Shown one piece after another: positions 49,143-57,435 of a DNA stretch of 64,000 nucleotides; the first letter of the stretch is position 1, and every line of letters begins with the position of its first letter. The stretch comes from Lysobacter niastensis. GTDB taxonomy: Bacteria > Pseudomonadota > Gammaproteobacteria > Xanthomonadales > Xanthomonadaceae. The stretch covers positions 248,001-312,000 of the forward strand of contig NZ_JADLZT010000004.1 of assembly GCF_015453285.1 (NCBI RefSeq), in the 5' to 3' direction. The notes below the pieces were generated by a model. It was not told the DNA's origin. It searched no databases and was given only the letters and a program-made list of their open reading frames with translations. The position numbers were made by a program, and so were the translations under genes.

Positions 49143-51239
49143 ATGCAAAAGAATCTGCTCAAGACCGTGGTCTTTCTCGCCGGCCTCGCCGCCGTGTGCT
49201 GGATCGGCGCGGGCTACCTCGGTTCGAACGCGCTCGCGCTGTCGGTCGCGCTGCTCATCGCCGGCTGCTACATCGCCGGCGGCATCGAACTGCATCGCTA
49301 TCGCAAGGCCACCGCCACGCTGGAACATGCCGTCGCCGAACTGTCGTCGCCGCCGGCAGCGCTGGGCGAATGGCTCGACCGCCTGCATCCGTCGCTGCGC
49401 AGTGCGGTGCGCCTGCGCATCGAGGGCGAGCGTGTGGCATTGCCCGCGCCTGCACTCACGCCGTACCTGGTCGGCCTGCTGGTGCTGCTGGGCATGCTCG
49501 GCACGCTGCTGGGCATGATGTCGACCCTGCGCGGCACGGGCATGGCGCTGGAAAGCGCCGCCGACCTGCAGGCCATCCGTGAATCCCTGGCCGGCCCGGT
49601 GAAGGGCCTGGCGTTCGCCTTCGGCACCTCGATTGCAGGCGTCGCCGCCTCGGCGATGCTTGGCCTGCTCTCGACGCTGTGCAAGCGCGAGCGGATCAAG
49701 GTGGTGCAGCGTCTCGACTCGGCTATCGCGACGACGCTGCGCATGCATTCGCAGGCGCACCAGCGCGAGGAAACCCTCAAGCTGCTGCAGCGCCAGGTCG
49801 AAGTCATGCCTGCGCTGGTCGAGCGGATGCAGGCGATGATGGGCGCCATCGAGCAGCACAGCCAGGCTGCGAACGAGCGCCAGCTGGCGCATCAGGACGC
49901 CTTCCACGGCAAGGTCGAAGCCGCGTACACCCGATTGGCGCAGTCGATGGAGCAGTCGTTGCAGCAGGGCGTGGCCGAGAGCGCACGCGCGGCCGGCGCG
50001 GCGCTACAGCCGGCAGTGGAGGCGACGATGGCCGTGCTGTCGCGCGAGACTGCATCGCTGCACGGCACCGTCGCAGATGCCGTACAGCGACAACTGGACG
50101 GGTTGTCGAGCGGGTTCGCGTCGACCACTGCCACCGTCGCGGGTCTCTGGACCGAAGCGTTGGCCGAGCAGCGCGGCAGCAACGAGGCACTCGCCCGCGA
50201 CCTGCGCGGCTCGTTGCAGCAGTTCACCGATACATTCGACCAGCGTTCGGCCGGATTGGTCGACGCGGTCTCGGCACGCTTCGAAGCGAACGCGAGCAGC
50301 ACCGCGCTGGCGTGGAACGAGGCGCTGGCCCGCCAGCAGGCGCTCGGCGAAGAGCTCAGCGGCCGCAACCAGCAGGCGATGGCCGCTGCCTCGGCCACCT
50401 TCGAACAGCATGCCGCGTCGCTGGTCGAGGTTGTGCGGCAGTCCCACGCGGACCTGCAGTCGGCGCTGGAATCGCGCGACCGCGAGCGCTTGTCGGCGTG
50501 GTCGGAATCGTTCGCCGCGATGACGACCGGCATGAACGAGCGCTGGGAGCACGCCAACGCACGCGCCGCCGACCTGCAGCGGGAAATCTGCGAAACCCTC
50601 GCACGCACCGCCACCGAGATCTCGGTGCAGACGCAGGCGCATGCCAGCGACACCATCGCTGAAATCTCCCGCCTCGTGCAGACCGCGTCGGAAGCGCCGA
50701 AGGCCGCCGCCGACGTCGTCGCCGAGCTGCGCCAGAAACTCTCCGACAGCATGGTCCGCGACACGGCGATGCTCGAGGAACGCACGCGCCTGCTGGCCAC
50801 GCTCGAGAGCCTGCTGGATGCGGTCAACCATGCGGCAACCGAGCAGCGCGCCAGCGTCGATGCCCTGATCACCACGTCGGCCGATCTGCTCGATCGCGTC
50901 GGCAGCCGTTTCACCGCCCAGGTAGAAGCCGAGGCCGGCAAGCTGGAAGCCGCGGCGACCCGCGTCACCGTCGGTGCCATCGAAGTGGCGAGCCTCGGCG
51001 ATGCATTCGGCGCCGCCGTGCAGCAGTTCGGCGACTCGAACCAGTCGCTGGTGGCGCGCCTGGAGAGTATCGAGGCCGCGCTCGACAAGTCGCAGGCGCG
51101 CAGCGACGAGCAGATGGCGTACTACGTGGCGCAGGCACGCGAGGTCGTCGATCTCAGCATGCTCGCGCAGAAGCAGATCATCGAGGACCTGCAGCAGCTG
51201 GCTGACCAGCGCGCATCCTCGCGGGCGCAGGCGGCATGA
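49143..51239 (+). CDS. DUF802 protein: MotA/TolQ/ExbB-like stator with long coiled-coil tail (ZorA-like architecture)
   Basis: A 698-residue protein. Two N-terminal membrane helices lie at about 8-26 and 30-48. A third at about 108-126 (VLLGMLGTLLGMMSTL) and a fourth at about 155-177 (AFAFGTSIAGVAASAMLGLLS) match the conserved TM pair of MotA/TolQ/ExbB proton-driven stators. From about 195 to the end it is almost all amphipathic helix with Gln/Ala/Glu heptads, about 500 residues that would extend into the cytoplasm. That layout is the one described for ZorA of Zorya. Its stop overlaps the start of the MotB-like gene (ATGA). Function is not known for this family; proton-channel role is inference. 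Confidence 0.88.
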   Translation: MQKNLLKTVVFLAGLAAVCWIGAGYLGSNALALSVALLIAGCYIAGGIELHRYRKATATLEHAVAELSSPPAALGEWLDRLHPSLRSAVRLRIEGERVALPAPALTPYLVGLLVLLGMLGTLLGMMSTLRGTGMALESAADLQAIRESLAGPVKGLAFAFGTSIAGVAASAMLGLLSTLCKRERIKVVQRLDSAIATTLRMHSQAHQREETLKLLQRQVEVMPALVERMQAMMGAIEQHSQAANERQLAHQDAFHGKVEAAYTRLAQSMEQSLQQGVAESARAAGAALQPAVEATMAVLSRETASLHGTVADAVQRQLDGLSSGFASTTATVAGLWTEALAEQRGSNEALARDLRGSLQQFTDTFDQRSAGLVDAVSARFEANASSTALAWNEALARQQALGEELSGRNQQAMAAASATFEQHAASLVEVVRQSHADLQSALESRDRERLSAWSESFAAMTTGMNERWEHANARAADLQREICETLARTATEISVQTQAHASDTIAEISRLVQTASEAPKAAADVVAELRQKLSDSMVRDTAMLEERTRLLATLESLLDAVNHAATEQRASVDALITTSADLLDRVGSRFTAQVEAEAGKLEAAATRVTVGAIEVASLGDAFGAAVQQFGDSNQSLVARLESIEAALDKSQARSDEQMAYYVAQAREVVDLSMLAQKQIIEDLQQLADQRASSRAQAA

Positions 51240-51874
51240 GCGTCGAGATCGACGCCGACGCCGAATCGACCACCCCCGTCTGGGCCGCCTTCGGCGACCT
51301 GATGTCGGTGCTGCTCGGCGTGTTCGTGCTGATCCTGGTCGGCGTCATCGGCGCGCAGATGCAGCTGTCGAACCGGCTGGAAGAAGAAGTCCGGCAGCGG
51401 CAGATCGAAGCGCAACGCCGCAAGACCCTGGAGCAGGCACTGGCCGCGCCGCTGGCGGCCGGCCGCGTGACGCTGGTCGACGGCCGCATCGGCATCCGCG
51501 GCAACGTGTTGTTCGCATTGAACTCCGACCAGCTGCAGCCGGAAGGGCGTGAGTTGCTGAAGAGCCTCGCTGGCCCGCTCGCCGACTATCTCGGCGCGCG
51601 CGACGAAATCCTGATGGTCAGCGGTTTCACCGACGATCGCCTGGTGCGCGACGGCAACCGCGAGTTCGCCGACAACTGGGAGTTGTCGGCCCGCCGCGCC
51701 CTGACCGTCACCCGCGCGCTGATCGCCGACGGACTGCCGTCGTCTTCGGTGTTCGCCGCTGCGTTCGGCTCGGAGCAGCCGGTGAGTGCGAACAACAGCG
51801 AGGAAGGGCGCGCCAGGAACCGCCGCGTCGAGATCGCTCCGATGCCCAAGCCCAAGGCGAAGCGTGAACGTTGA
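51236..51874 (+). CDS. MotB/OmpA-domain protein (ZorB-like partner)
   Basis: A 212-residue protein. A cytoplasmic N-terminus is followed by one membrane helix (about 17-41) that begins FGDLMSVLLGVFVLIL. Asp21 is placed as the ion-carrying Asp of MotB (FADMM) and ZorB. After a coiled stretch, the C-terminal domain is an OmpA-type peptidoglycan-binding domain: GNVLFALNSDQLQPEGRELL, NWELSARRALTVTRAL and GRARNRRVEIAP. Overlaps the DUF802 gene by four bases and the DUF2894 start by one. With the DUF802 protein it should form a membrane motor tethered to the cell wall. Confidence 0.92.
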   Translation: MSVEIDADAESTTPVWAAFGDLMSVLLGVFVLILVGVIGAQMQLSNRLEEEVRQRQIEAQRRKTLEQALAAPLAAGRVTLVDGRIGIRGNVLFALNSDQLQPEGRELLKSLAGPLADYLGARDEILMVSGFTDDRLVRDGNREFADNWELSARRALTVTRALIADGLPSSSVFAAAFGSEQPVSANNSEEGRARNRRVEIAPMPKPKAKRER

Positions 51875-52536
51875 TGAGTGTTGACGGGAACACTGCCCGG
51901 CAAATGCTCGATGCGTGGCGCGAGCAGGGCGCCGATCGCTTGGATCCGGTGCGCTTCCATCGCATCGACGCACTGGAGCGCCGCGCGGTTGGCCACGACG
52001 GAACGGTGCGGCGCGAGCTGGAAGTTCGGCTGTCCGAACTGATCGCCGCTTACGCCGACGATCTCGAACGAGCGGCCGCCCGGACGGAAGTGGACATCGA
52101 CGGCTATGCGGCGGATGCCGACGCGCACGCCGCATTGACCGGACTCCTGGGCCACATCGCGCTCCACGCGGCAGCGCGTGATGCCGGCGCAAGCGGACAG
52201 TCGAATGCCGTGGTCTTTCCGGAGCTGGGCGCGCTGGCCGATGCCCGCAGACTCTGGACCCGCGTCCGCACCGAGAGCCAGCTTCGGCAATCGCTGCAGC
52301 CGGCCCCCACCGGCGCCGGCCCACTCAACTCCGCCAGCCTCGTGCACCGCTCCCTCAAGCTGATGCGCGAACTGTCGCCGGGCTATCTGCAGCAGTTCCT
52401 GTCGTACGTCGATACGCTGACATGGATGGAGCGGTTGGGTTCTGGCGCGGTGACGATGGTGGAGGAAGAGCCGCGCAAAGTGGCCGGTTCGAAGCGCGCC
52501 AAAGCAACGCCACGCAGGCCACGTTCCAAGTCCTAG
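51874..52536 (+). CDS. DUF2894 family protein, last gene of the motor-like operon
   Basis: A 220-residue cytoplasmic protein. The ATG at 51874 shares a base with the upstream stop (TGATG). Helical N-terminal region (ARQMLDAWREQGADRLDPVRFHRIDALERRA), then FPELGALADARRLWTRVRTESQLRQSL and SPGYLQQFLSYVDTLTWMERL, which are DUF2894 features. The Lys/Arg-rich tail (KRAKATPRRPRSK) could bind nucleic acid or membrane. No enzyme motif seen. Function unknown; position implies it works with the motor pair. Confidence 0.88.
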   Translation: MSVDGNTARQMLDAWREQGADRLDPVRFHRIDALERRAVGHDGTVRRELEVRLSELIAAYADDLERAAARTEVDIDGYAADADAHAALTGLLGHIALHAAARDAGASGQSNAVVFPELGALADARRLWTRVRTESQLRQSLQPAPTGAGPLNSASLVHRSLKLMRELSPGYLQQFLSYVDTLTWMERLGSGAVTMVEEEPRKVAGSKRAKATPRRPRSKS

Positions 52537-52660
52537 TTCCGCTGACTCGCAGCTCTTTTCTGGGAGTGGGCTGTGCGCGTCGGGCGTGACTACAGTGCAT
52601 TCACGCACCCTTGATGGGACCGGCTGTGAAGTCGGGGGCTTCGGATGGACGGAGTCGGAC

Positions 52661-54184
52661 GTGAGCGAGCGCACCAGCACACTCAGCAAGGCCGAGCGCA
52701 CCCGAGACAACCTTGAGCCGGCGGTTCCGCATGTGGACCAGGCGAATGCCGCGCAGCAAAAGCTCGACGCGCTCTTCAAGGCAAAGGGCCAGCGGCCGAA
52801 CATCGTCTGGTTCCTGATCGACGACATGGGCTACGGCGACCCTGGCGCATTCGGTGGTGGCGAGGCCATTGGTGCTGCAACGCCCAACATGGACCGGCTG
52901 GCACGCGAAGGCCTGAAACTGACGTCGACCTACTCGCAACCCACGTGCACGCCCACCCGCTCGGCGATTCTTACCGGGCGACTGCCGGTACGGACCGGCC
53001 TCACTCGACCGATCCTGGCCGGAGATCGTGTCGGCAAGAATCCGTGGAGCGACGAAGTCAGCCTGGCCGCGCTGCTGAGCGATTCCGGCTACACCACGGT
53101 GCTCAGCGGCAAATGGCATGTCGGCGAAGCGGAGGGCATGCGACCCCACGACGTGGGATTCGATGAGTTTTACGGCTTCTATCCAGCCCAGAAGGAGCTG
53201 TCTCAGGCGTTCGACAAGCGGCGCTATCCGGATCTGGTGCTGAACCCGGAGCGATTGGCCGCCTTGCGCGCGGAGGGCGGGAGCGAGGCGCTGATTCACG
53301 GATGGAAGGGAGGAAAGACGGAAGAGGCCAGCAGGATCACGTGCCTGGACGATGTCGCCGACGGCGATCGCAAGCTGAAGGAGTTCTCGATAGGGAAGAT
53401 CAAGGAGCTGGCGGCGTCAGGAAAGCCGTTCTTCCTGGAACACGCTTTCATGAAGGTGCACGCCGACAACTTTCCGTCAAAAGCCTTCGAGGGGGCCAGT
53501 AAAAGCAAGTTCCCCTACAAGGACTGCGTTGTTGAAGTCGACACGTACATCGGCGAGATCGTCAGCGCGTTGGAGCAGGCAGGCGTGCTGGAGAACACGT
53601 TCATCTTCATCACGTCGGACAACGGGCCTCAACGCGATAGCTGGCCGGATGCCGGATACAGTCCATTCCGGGGTGCCAAGTCCTCCGCTTGGGAGGGTGG
53701 CGTCCGCGTTCCCGGCATTGCCTACTGGAAGGGAATGATTTCGCCGGGCCGCGAGAGCGATGGCCTGTTCGACCTGATGGACTTGTTCAACACCTGCCTG
53801 GCCCTGGCGGGCGCCGGGGACAAGGTGCCGCAGGACCGCTACATCGACGGCATCTGCCAGACCTCGTTCCTGCTCTGCGACGGTGGCGAGTCGTGCCGGG
53901 AGAAGGTGTTCATATGGGCCGAGAAGGACCTCATGGCCATGCGCATGTACGAGTACAAGATCCACATCAAGGTCATGACCACCCATGCGCAGTGGCTCGA
54001 TATCGACATGACGACCGTCGCCTCGGTCGGCATAGCCCCCTGGCTCTTCAATCTCTACATCGACCCTAAGGAAGAGTATCCGGTCGGCCATCGAATGAAC
54101 GCGTTCATTGCGCCCATGTCGGCGGAACTGAAGGCGCATGCGGCGACGTTCAAGAAGTTTCCGCCCAAGGACATCGGGCTCTGA
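52661..54184 (+). CDS. Arylsulfatase-type sulfatase (Cys-type formylglycine enzyme)
   Basis: A 507-residue alkaline-phosphatase-superfamily enzyme. Metal ligands Asp54-Asp55 are in WFLIDDMGYGD. The formylglycine site CTPTRSAILTGR starts at Cys96, with Arg100 in the CxPxR signature. LSGKWHVGE, SDNGPQRDSW and FRGAKSSAWEGGVRVPG are typical sulfatase segments. GTG 52661 is chosen because GGAG lies 6 bases upstream; GTG 52586 is an alternative. No signal peptide is visible from either start, unusual for a family often exported. No formylglycine-generating enzyme or maturase gene is in the window. It follows the DUF2894 gene after 124 bases and is probably separate. Confidence 0.92.
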   Translation: MSERTSTLSKAERTRDNLEPAVPHVDQANAAQQKLDALFKAKGQRPNIVWFLIDDMGYGDPGAFGGGEAIGAATPNMDRLAREGLKLTSTYSQPTCTPTRSAILTGRLPVRTGLTRPILAGDRVGKNPWSDEVSLAALLSDSGYTTVLSGKWHVGEAEGMRPHDVGFDEFYGFYPAQKELSQAFDKRRYPDLVLNPERLAALRAEGGSEALIHGWKGGKTEEASRITCLDDVADGDRKLKEFSIGKIKELAASGKPFFLEHAFMKVHADNFPSKAFEGASKSKFPYKDCVVEVDTYIGEIVSALEQAGVLENTFIFITSDNGPQRDSWPDAGYSPFRGAKSSAWEGGVRVPGIAYWKGMISPGRESDGLFDLMDLFNTCLALAGAGDKVPQDRYIDGICQTSFLLCDGGESCREKVFIWAEKDLMAMRMYEYKIHIKVMTTHAQWLDIDMTTVASVGIAPWLFNLYIDPKEEYPVGHRMNAFIAPMSAELKAHAATFKKFPPKDIGL

Positions 54185-54372
54185 ACGGCCAGGAGCAACC
54201 TCTGGGCAGTGCCGATCGTCTGGTCCCGGTTCGCGGACTTCGGGTATCACCCTGCACCGGACAAGGGGCGTCACGGCGCCACAACGATCTGAGGAGTAGG
54301 CGTCAGGATGTCGGTCGACGGGGAGCGTCCTGAGGCCACGGAGGGCTTGACGCGTTTGCAGGTCATTACGCC

Positions 54373-54837
54373 GTGGAAGCCGGTTTGCACATCGATAGAT
54401 CTGGCAAGTTCGCCATCTCCCGCCCCGACCCCGACCTGGTCCTTGGTGCTTTCATCAACGTGGTGAAAGTCTCTGTTCGTCGCGCGAAGCGACTGGGGCT
54501 GGACGGACTGGTCGTGGTCATGCCGGACGTGAAGGGCTTCCTTCCTCCAGATGTCATGGCGCGAAAGGACATGGTCACCGAATGGGCCGCGAGCGCGCAG
54601 GACGAAATGATCACTGAGTGGGGTCGTCTGACGGCCGGCTCCATGAAGCTGGTGCTGGTTGTTCCAGAGAACTACATCGACCGGGAGCGGATCGGCGTCG
54701 CCATCGCGCGCATTCATGGCCTGGCCGCGAATGTGGTCCCCACTGAGCGTGAAGCGTTCGACTGGCTGGCGCACACGAAGTTGCCGCCCAATTTGCCGAG
54801 ACTGGGCCCATTCCCCCCTCACCACCGGCATCGCTAG
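54373..54837 (+). CDS. Conserved-looking hypothetical protein
   Basis: A frame of 154 residues from GTG 54373 with good coding character: LHIDRSGKFAISRPDP, then helix LGAFINVVKVSVRRAKRLG, DGLVVVMPDVKGF and MKLVLVVPENYIDRERIGVAIARIHG, an alternating alpha/beta pattern like a small STAS- or Rossmann-like fold. No start codon with a ribosome site is evident, and the frame is open about 40 bases further upstream, so the N-terminus is uncertain. It may be real or a remnant. No function can be assigned. Confidence 0.55.
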   Translation: MEAGLHIDRSGKFAISRPDPDLVLGAFINVVKVSVRRAKRLGLDGLVVVMPDVKGFLPPDVMARKDMVTEWAASAQDEMITEWGRLTAGSMKLVLVVPENYIDRERIGVAIARIHGLAANVVPTEREAFDWLAHTKLPPNLPRLGPFPPHHRHR

Positions 54838-54868
54838 ACCGACGAGTGCTTGTCGACCAGCACCGCGA

Positions 54869-56305
54869 TTATCCGCTCAACTGTTCGAGGATCCCGCGCA
54901 CGCGATCCAGGGCCGGATCGATGTCCTCGGCTTCGATGGCGCCGAAGCCGACCAGCAGACCATCGTCCTGGGGAGGATGCCGGTAGCAGGCGTTCAACAG
55001 ATACAGACCGACCTCGACACGCCGTGCCAACTGGCAAAGCTGCAACACCGGCACAGGGCGGCGGAACCTCACGGCCATGTGGTAGCCGGCAATCGCCGGA
55101 AGCGGCTCCAGCCACGGGGAGAGGTCGCCCGACAGACGAGCCAGCAGGCGATTGCGGCGCTCGGAGAACACGTCATGGCAGCGGCGGATGTGCTTCAGCA
55201 GGTTTCCGTCGGCCACAAAGCGCGCGAGTGCCCATTGCAGCACCGTGGGCGTGTGCCAGTCGCACAGGTGCTTGGCGTTGACCAGCGCAGTACGCAGCGC
55301 CGGCGGTGCGATGGCATAACCGAGGCGAAGCTCGGGAGACAGGGATTTGGAGAAAGTCCCGATGTAGGCGACCAGTCCCCGCCGATCCAGTGTCAGGAGA
55401 GGTTCGAACGCCTGCGTCGTGTAGCGGAACTCGCTGTCGTAGTCGTCTTCGACCACGATCGCGCCGAGTTCATGGGCCCGGTCGAGCAATGCGTGGCGCC
55501 GCGCGGCGCTCATGGGCATGCCGAGGGGGAACTGATGCGTCGGCGTCGTGTAGATGAGCCGTGCGCCGTCGGGAATGCGATCGACGCAAATTCCCTCCGC
55601 ATCGACGGGCACGGGAACCACCTGCGCTCCCTGTGCCTCCAGCAGCATGCGCGCCAGCGGATACCCGGGTTCTTCCATGGCCACGATGCAGCCCGGCTCG
55701 ATCAGCACGCGTGCGATCAGGTCCAGCGCCTGCTGCGCGCCGCTCGTGATCACCAGGTCTTCGGGGCGACAGTTCACGCCGCGACTGAAACCGATGTGGC
55801 GGCTGACCGCCTCGCGCAGTTCGAGCAGCCCCTCCGGTTCTGCGTAGTAGCCGCGATGCAGGGCACTGCGCCGCAGTCCGTGAAGCGAGCACTGTCGCCA
55901 CTCCGCCTCTGGAAACAGCCGCCTTGACGACGCACCGGCGATGAATTCGTAGCGAACGCGCGCCTCGGGCAGCGGATGGCGCAGTGGCGTTTCCATCCCT
56001 TGCCAGAGGCGGGTGACCGCACTGCCTGCCAGGTCTTCCTGCGCAAGCGGATGCGACTGAGGGGGCAGTCGCGATGCGACGAAGGTGCCGGCGCCGACCT
56101 GCGTGACGATCAGCCTGTCGAACGTCAGTTTCGAATAGGCCTGGGCGACCGTCTTGCGGGACACCCCGAGCTGCTCGGCGAGCAGGCGCGACGGCGGCAG
56201 TTGCTGGCCGGCCGCTAGGCGGCCCGAGCGTATGGCGTCGCGCAGTTGGCGATGGATCTGCTCCGCCAGCCCACGCGTGCCTTCGATGACGAGGTGGAGT
56301 TCCAT
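54869..56305 (-). CDS. MocR/PdxR-family transcriptional regulator (GntR HTH plus aminotransferase-like domain)
   Basis: A 478-residue protein. The N-terminal winged HTH of GntR type covers residues about 12-80 (AEQIHRQLRDAIRSGRLAAG, LGVSRKTVAQAYSKL). A fold-type I aminotransferase domain follows, with VITSGAQQALDLIARVL, EDDYDSEFRY and the PLP lysine in GTFSKSLSPELRLGY. Such proteins sense PLP or an amine. It is divergent from the CMD-cupin pair with a 160-bp spacer carrying two related 12-base repeats, so it probably controls that pair. Confidence 0.93.
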   Translation of the reverse strand: MELHLVIEGTRGLAEQIHRQLRDAIRSGRLAAGQQLPPSRLLAEQLGVSRKTVAQAYSKLTFDRLIVTQVGAGTFVASRLPPQSHPLAQEDLAGSAVTRLWQGMETPLRHPLPEARVRYEFIAGASSRRLFPEAEWRQCSLHGLRRSALHRGYYAEPEGLLELREAVSRHIGFSRGVNCRPEDLVITSGAQQALDLIARVLIEPGCIVAMEEPGYPLARMLLEAQGAQVVPVPVDAEGICVDRIPDGARLIYTTPTHQFPLGMPMSAARRHALLDRAHELGAIVVEDDYDSEFRYTTQAFEPLLTLDRRGLVAYIGTFSKSLSPELRLGYAIAPPALRTALVNAKHLCDWHTPTVLQWALARFVADGNLLKHIRRCHDVFSERRNRLLARLSGDLSPWLEPLPAIAGYHMAVRFRRPVPVLQLCQLARRVEVGLYLLNACYRHPPQDDGLLVGFGAIEAEDIDPALDRVRGILEQLSG

Positions 56306-56315
56306 GGCCGTGGCG

Positions 56316-56399
56316 ATTATCGGACATCGCGTGCGTGGGCCGGGTCACGGGAGCGGGGCGCCGACCGCCGGCGAGTGGCCTCCGAAGATTGTCGGAATT
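56316..56399. promoter_or_regulatory. Direct repeats in the mocR/CMD divergent spacer
   Basis: ATTATCGGACAT (56316-56327) and ATTGTCGGAATT (56388-56399) match at 9 of 12 positions, 72 bases apart. MocR-type regulators usually bind direct repeats between divergent genes. Weak evidence. Confidence 0.3.
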
Positions 56400-56465
56400 G
56401 GCGTCCTTGCGGGGCGGCGCTGGCACCTACGCTGCGCCTACCCCCTCCAAGCAGTAAACAACGCT

Positions 56466-56906
56466 ATGCAACCTCGTCTCGATTTCTACAAAGCCTCGCC
56501 CGACGCCGCAAAGGCCATGCTCGCCCTCGAAGCGGCCGTCGGCAAACTCGGCCTTGAACCGCACCTCATCGAACTGGTGAAGCTTCGCGCATCGCAGATC
56601 AATGGCTGCGCCTACTGTGTCGATCTGCACAGCAGCGATGCGCGCAAGCGGGGCGAGAGCGAGCGGCGCCTCCATGCCGTCGCTGTGTGGCGCGAAGCGC
56701 CCTTCTTCACCGACAGGGAGCGCGCCGCGCTCGCGTGGACCGAAGCGCTGACCCGCATCGCCGAAACGCGCGCCCCGGACTCCGACTACGAGTGGCTGAG
56801 CGGCCACTTCGACGAGCGCGAGCGGGTGGACCTGACGCTCGCGATCAACGCCATCAACAGCTGGAACCGTCTTGCGATCGGCTTCCGCTCGGTTTCCGCC
56901 ATTTGA
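56466..56906 (+). CDS. Carboxymuconolactone decarboxylase/AhpD-like family protein
   Basis: A 146-residue helical protein with the AhpD-type CxxC, Cys48 and Cys51 in INGCAYCVDLHSSDARKRG, plus His55. Length and LIELVKLRASQING fit the alkylhydroperoxidase D-like core used in peroxide defence; other relatives decarboxylate muconolactones. Starts at ATG 56466 after AAACAACGCT. The cupin gene follows after 29 bases. Confidence 0.93.
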   Translation: MQPRLDFYKASPDAAKAMLALEAAVGKLGLEPHLIELVKLRASQINGCAYCVDLHSSDARKRGESERRLHAVAVWREAPFFTDRERAALAWTEALTRIAETRAPDSDYEWLSGHFDERERVDLTLAINAINSWNRLAIGFRSVSAI

Positions 56907-56935
56907 TCGAGGTGAATGTGATCGAGGTGAACGCC

Positions 56936-57382
56936 ATGAACATCCGCATATCCGCCGTCCTGCTGCTGGCCTCCCTCGCCGCTGCAGCCCCCTCCGTGCT
57001 CGCCCACGGCCCCGGTTCTCGTGATGGCGAGGAGAAGATCAGCATCCTTCAGGAGCGCAAGCTCTCCGACGCCCCGGGAAAGACCGCGCTGGCGTTCACG
57101 GTGGAATACGCGCCGGGCCAGCAGTCGATCCCGCACCTGCATGGAGGTTCCGCTATCGCGTACGTCATGGAAGGCGCCGTGGTTTCGCAGCTCGAGGGCG
57201 AGGCGCCTGTTACTTACCGCGCGGGCCAGTCCTGGTATGAGACGCCCGGCATCGGCCACCTCGTTTCGCGCAACGCGAGCAGCACGCAGCCGGCCAAGTT
57301 GCTGGTGTGGATCCTCAACGACAGCGACAAGCCTCTTCTGACGCCGCTGCCTTCGAATGGAGAAGCCGAAGCAGCGCGTTGA
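56936..57382 (+). CDS. Exported cupin-domain protein
   Basis: A 148-residue protein with a signal peptide (ISAVLLLASLAAAAPSVLA). A single cupin follows: IPHLHGGSAIAYVMEGAV and the second motif GQSWYETPGIGHLVSRN, with the metal-binding His residues intact. Probably periplasmic. ATG 56936 is chosen; upstream in-frame GTGs fall in two repeated short stretches (ATCGAGGTGAA) that may also serve as ribosome sites. Paired with the CMD-family gene; the two often occur together in MocR-controlled stress or detoxification loci. Confidence 0.9.
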   Translation: MNIRISAVLLLASLAAAAPSVLAHGPGSRDGEEKISILQERKLSDAPGKTALAFTVEYAPGQQSIPHLHGGSAIAYVMEGAVVSQLEGEAPVTYRAGQSWYETPGIGHLVSRNASSTQPAKLLVWILNDSDKPLLTPLPSNGEAEAAR

Positions 57383-57435
57383 CACGGTGGTGCCGGCGAC
57401 GGGTCATCCTGCCGCCGGTGCCGCGCATGAAACCG

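Noticed and set aside
48434-52536. A complete Zorya defence system
   Set aside because: No ZorC, ZorD or ZorE-like gene is present in the operon or its flanks. Only the motor-type architecture is shared.
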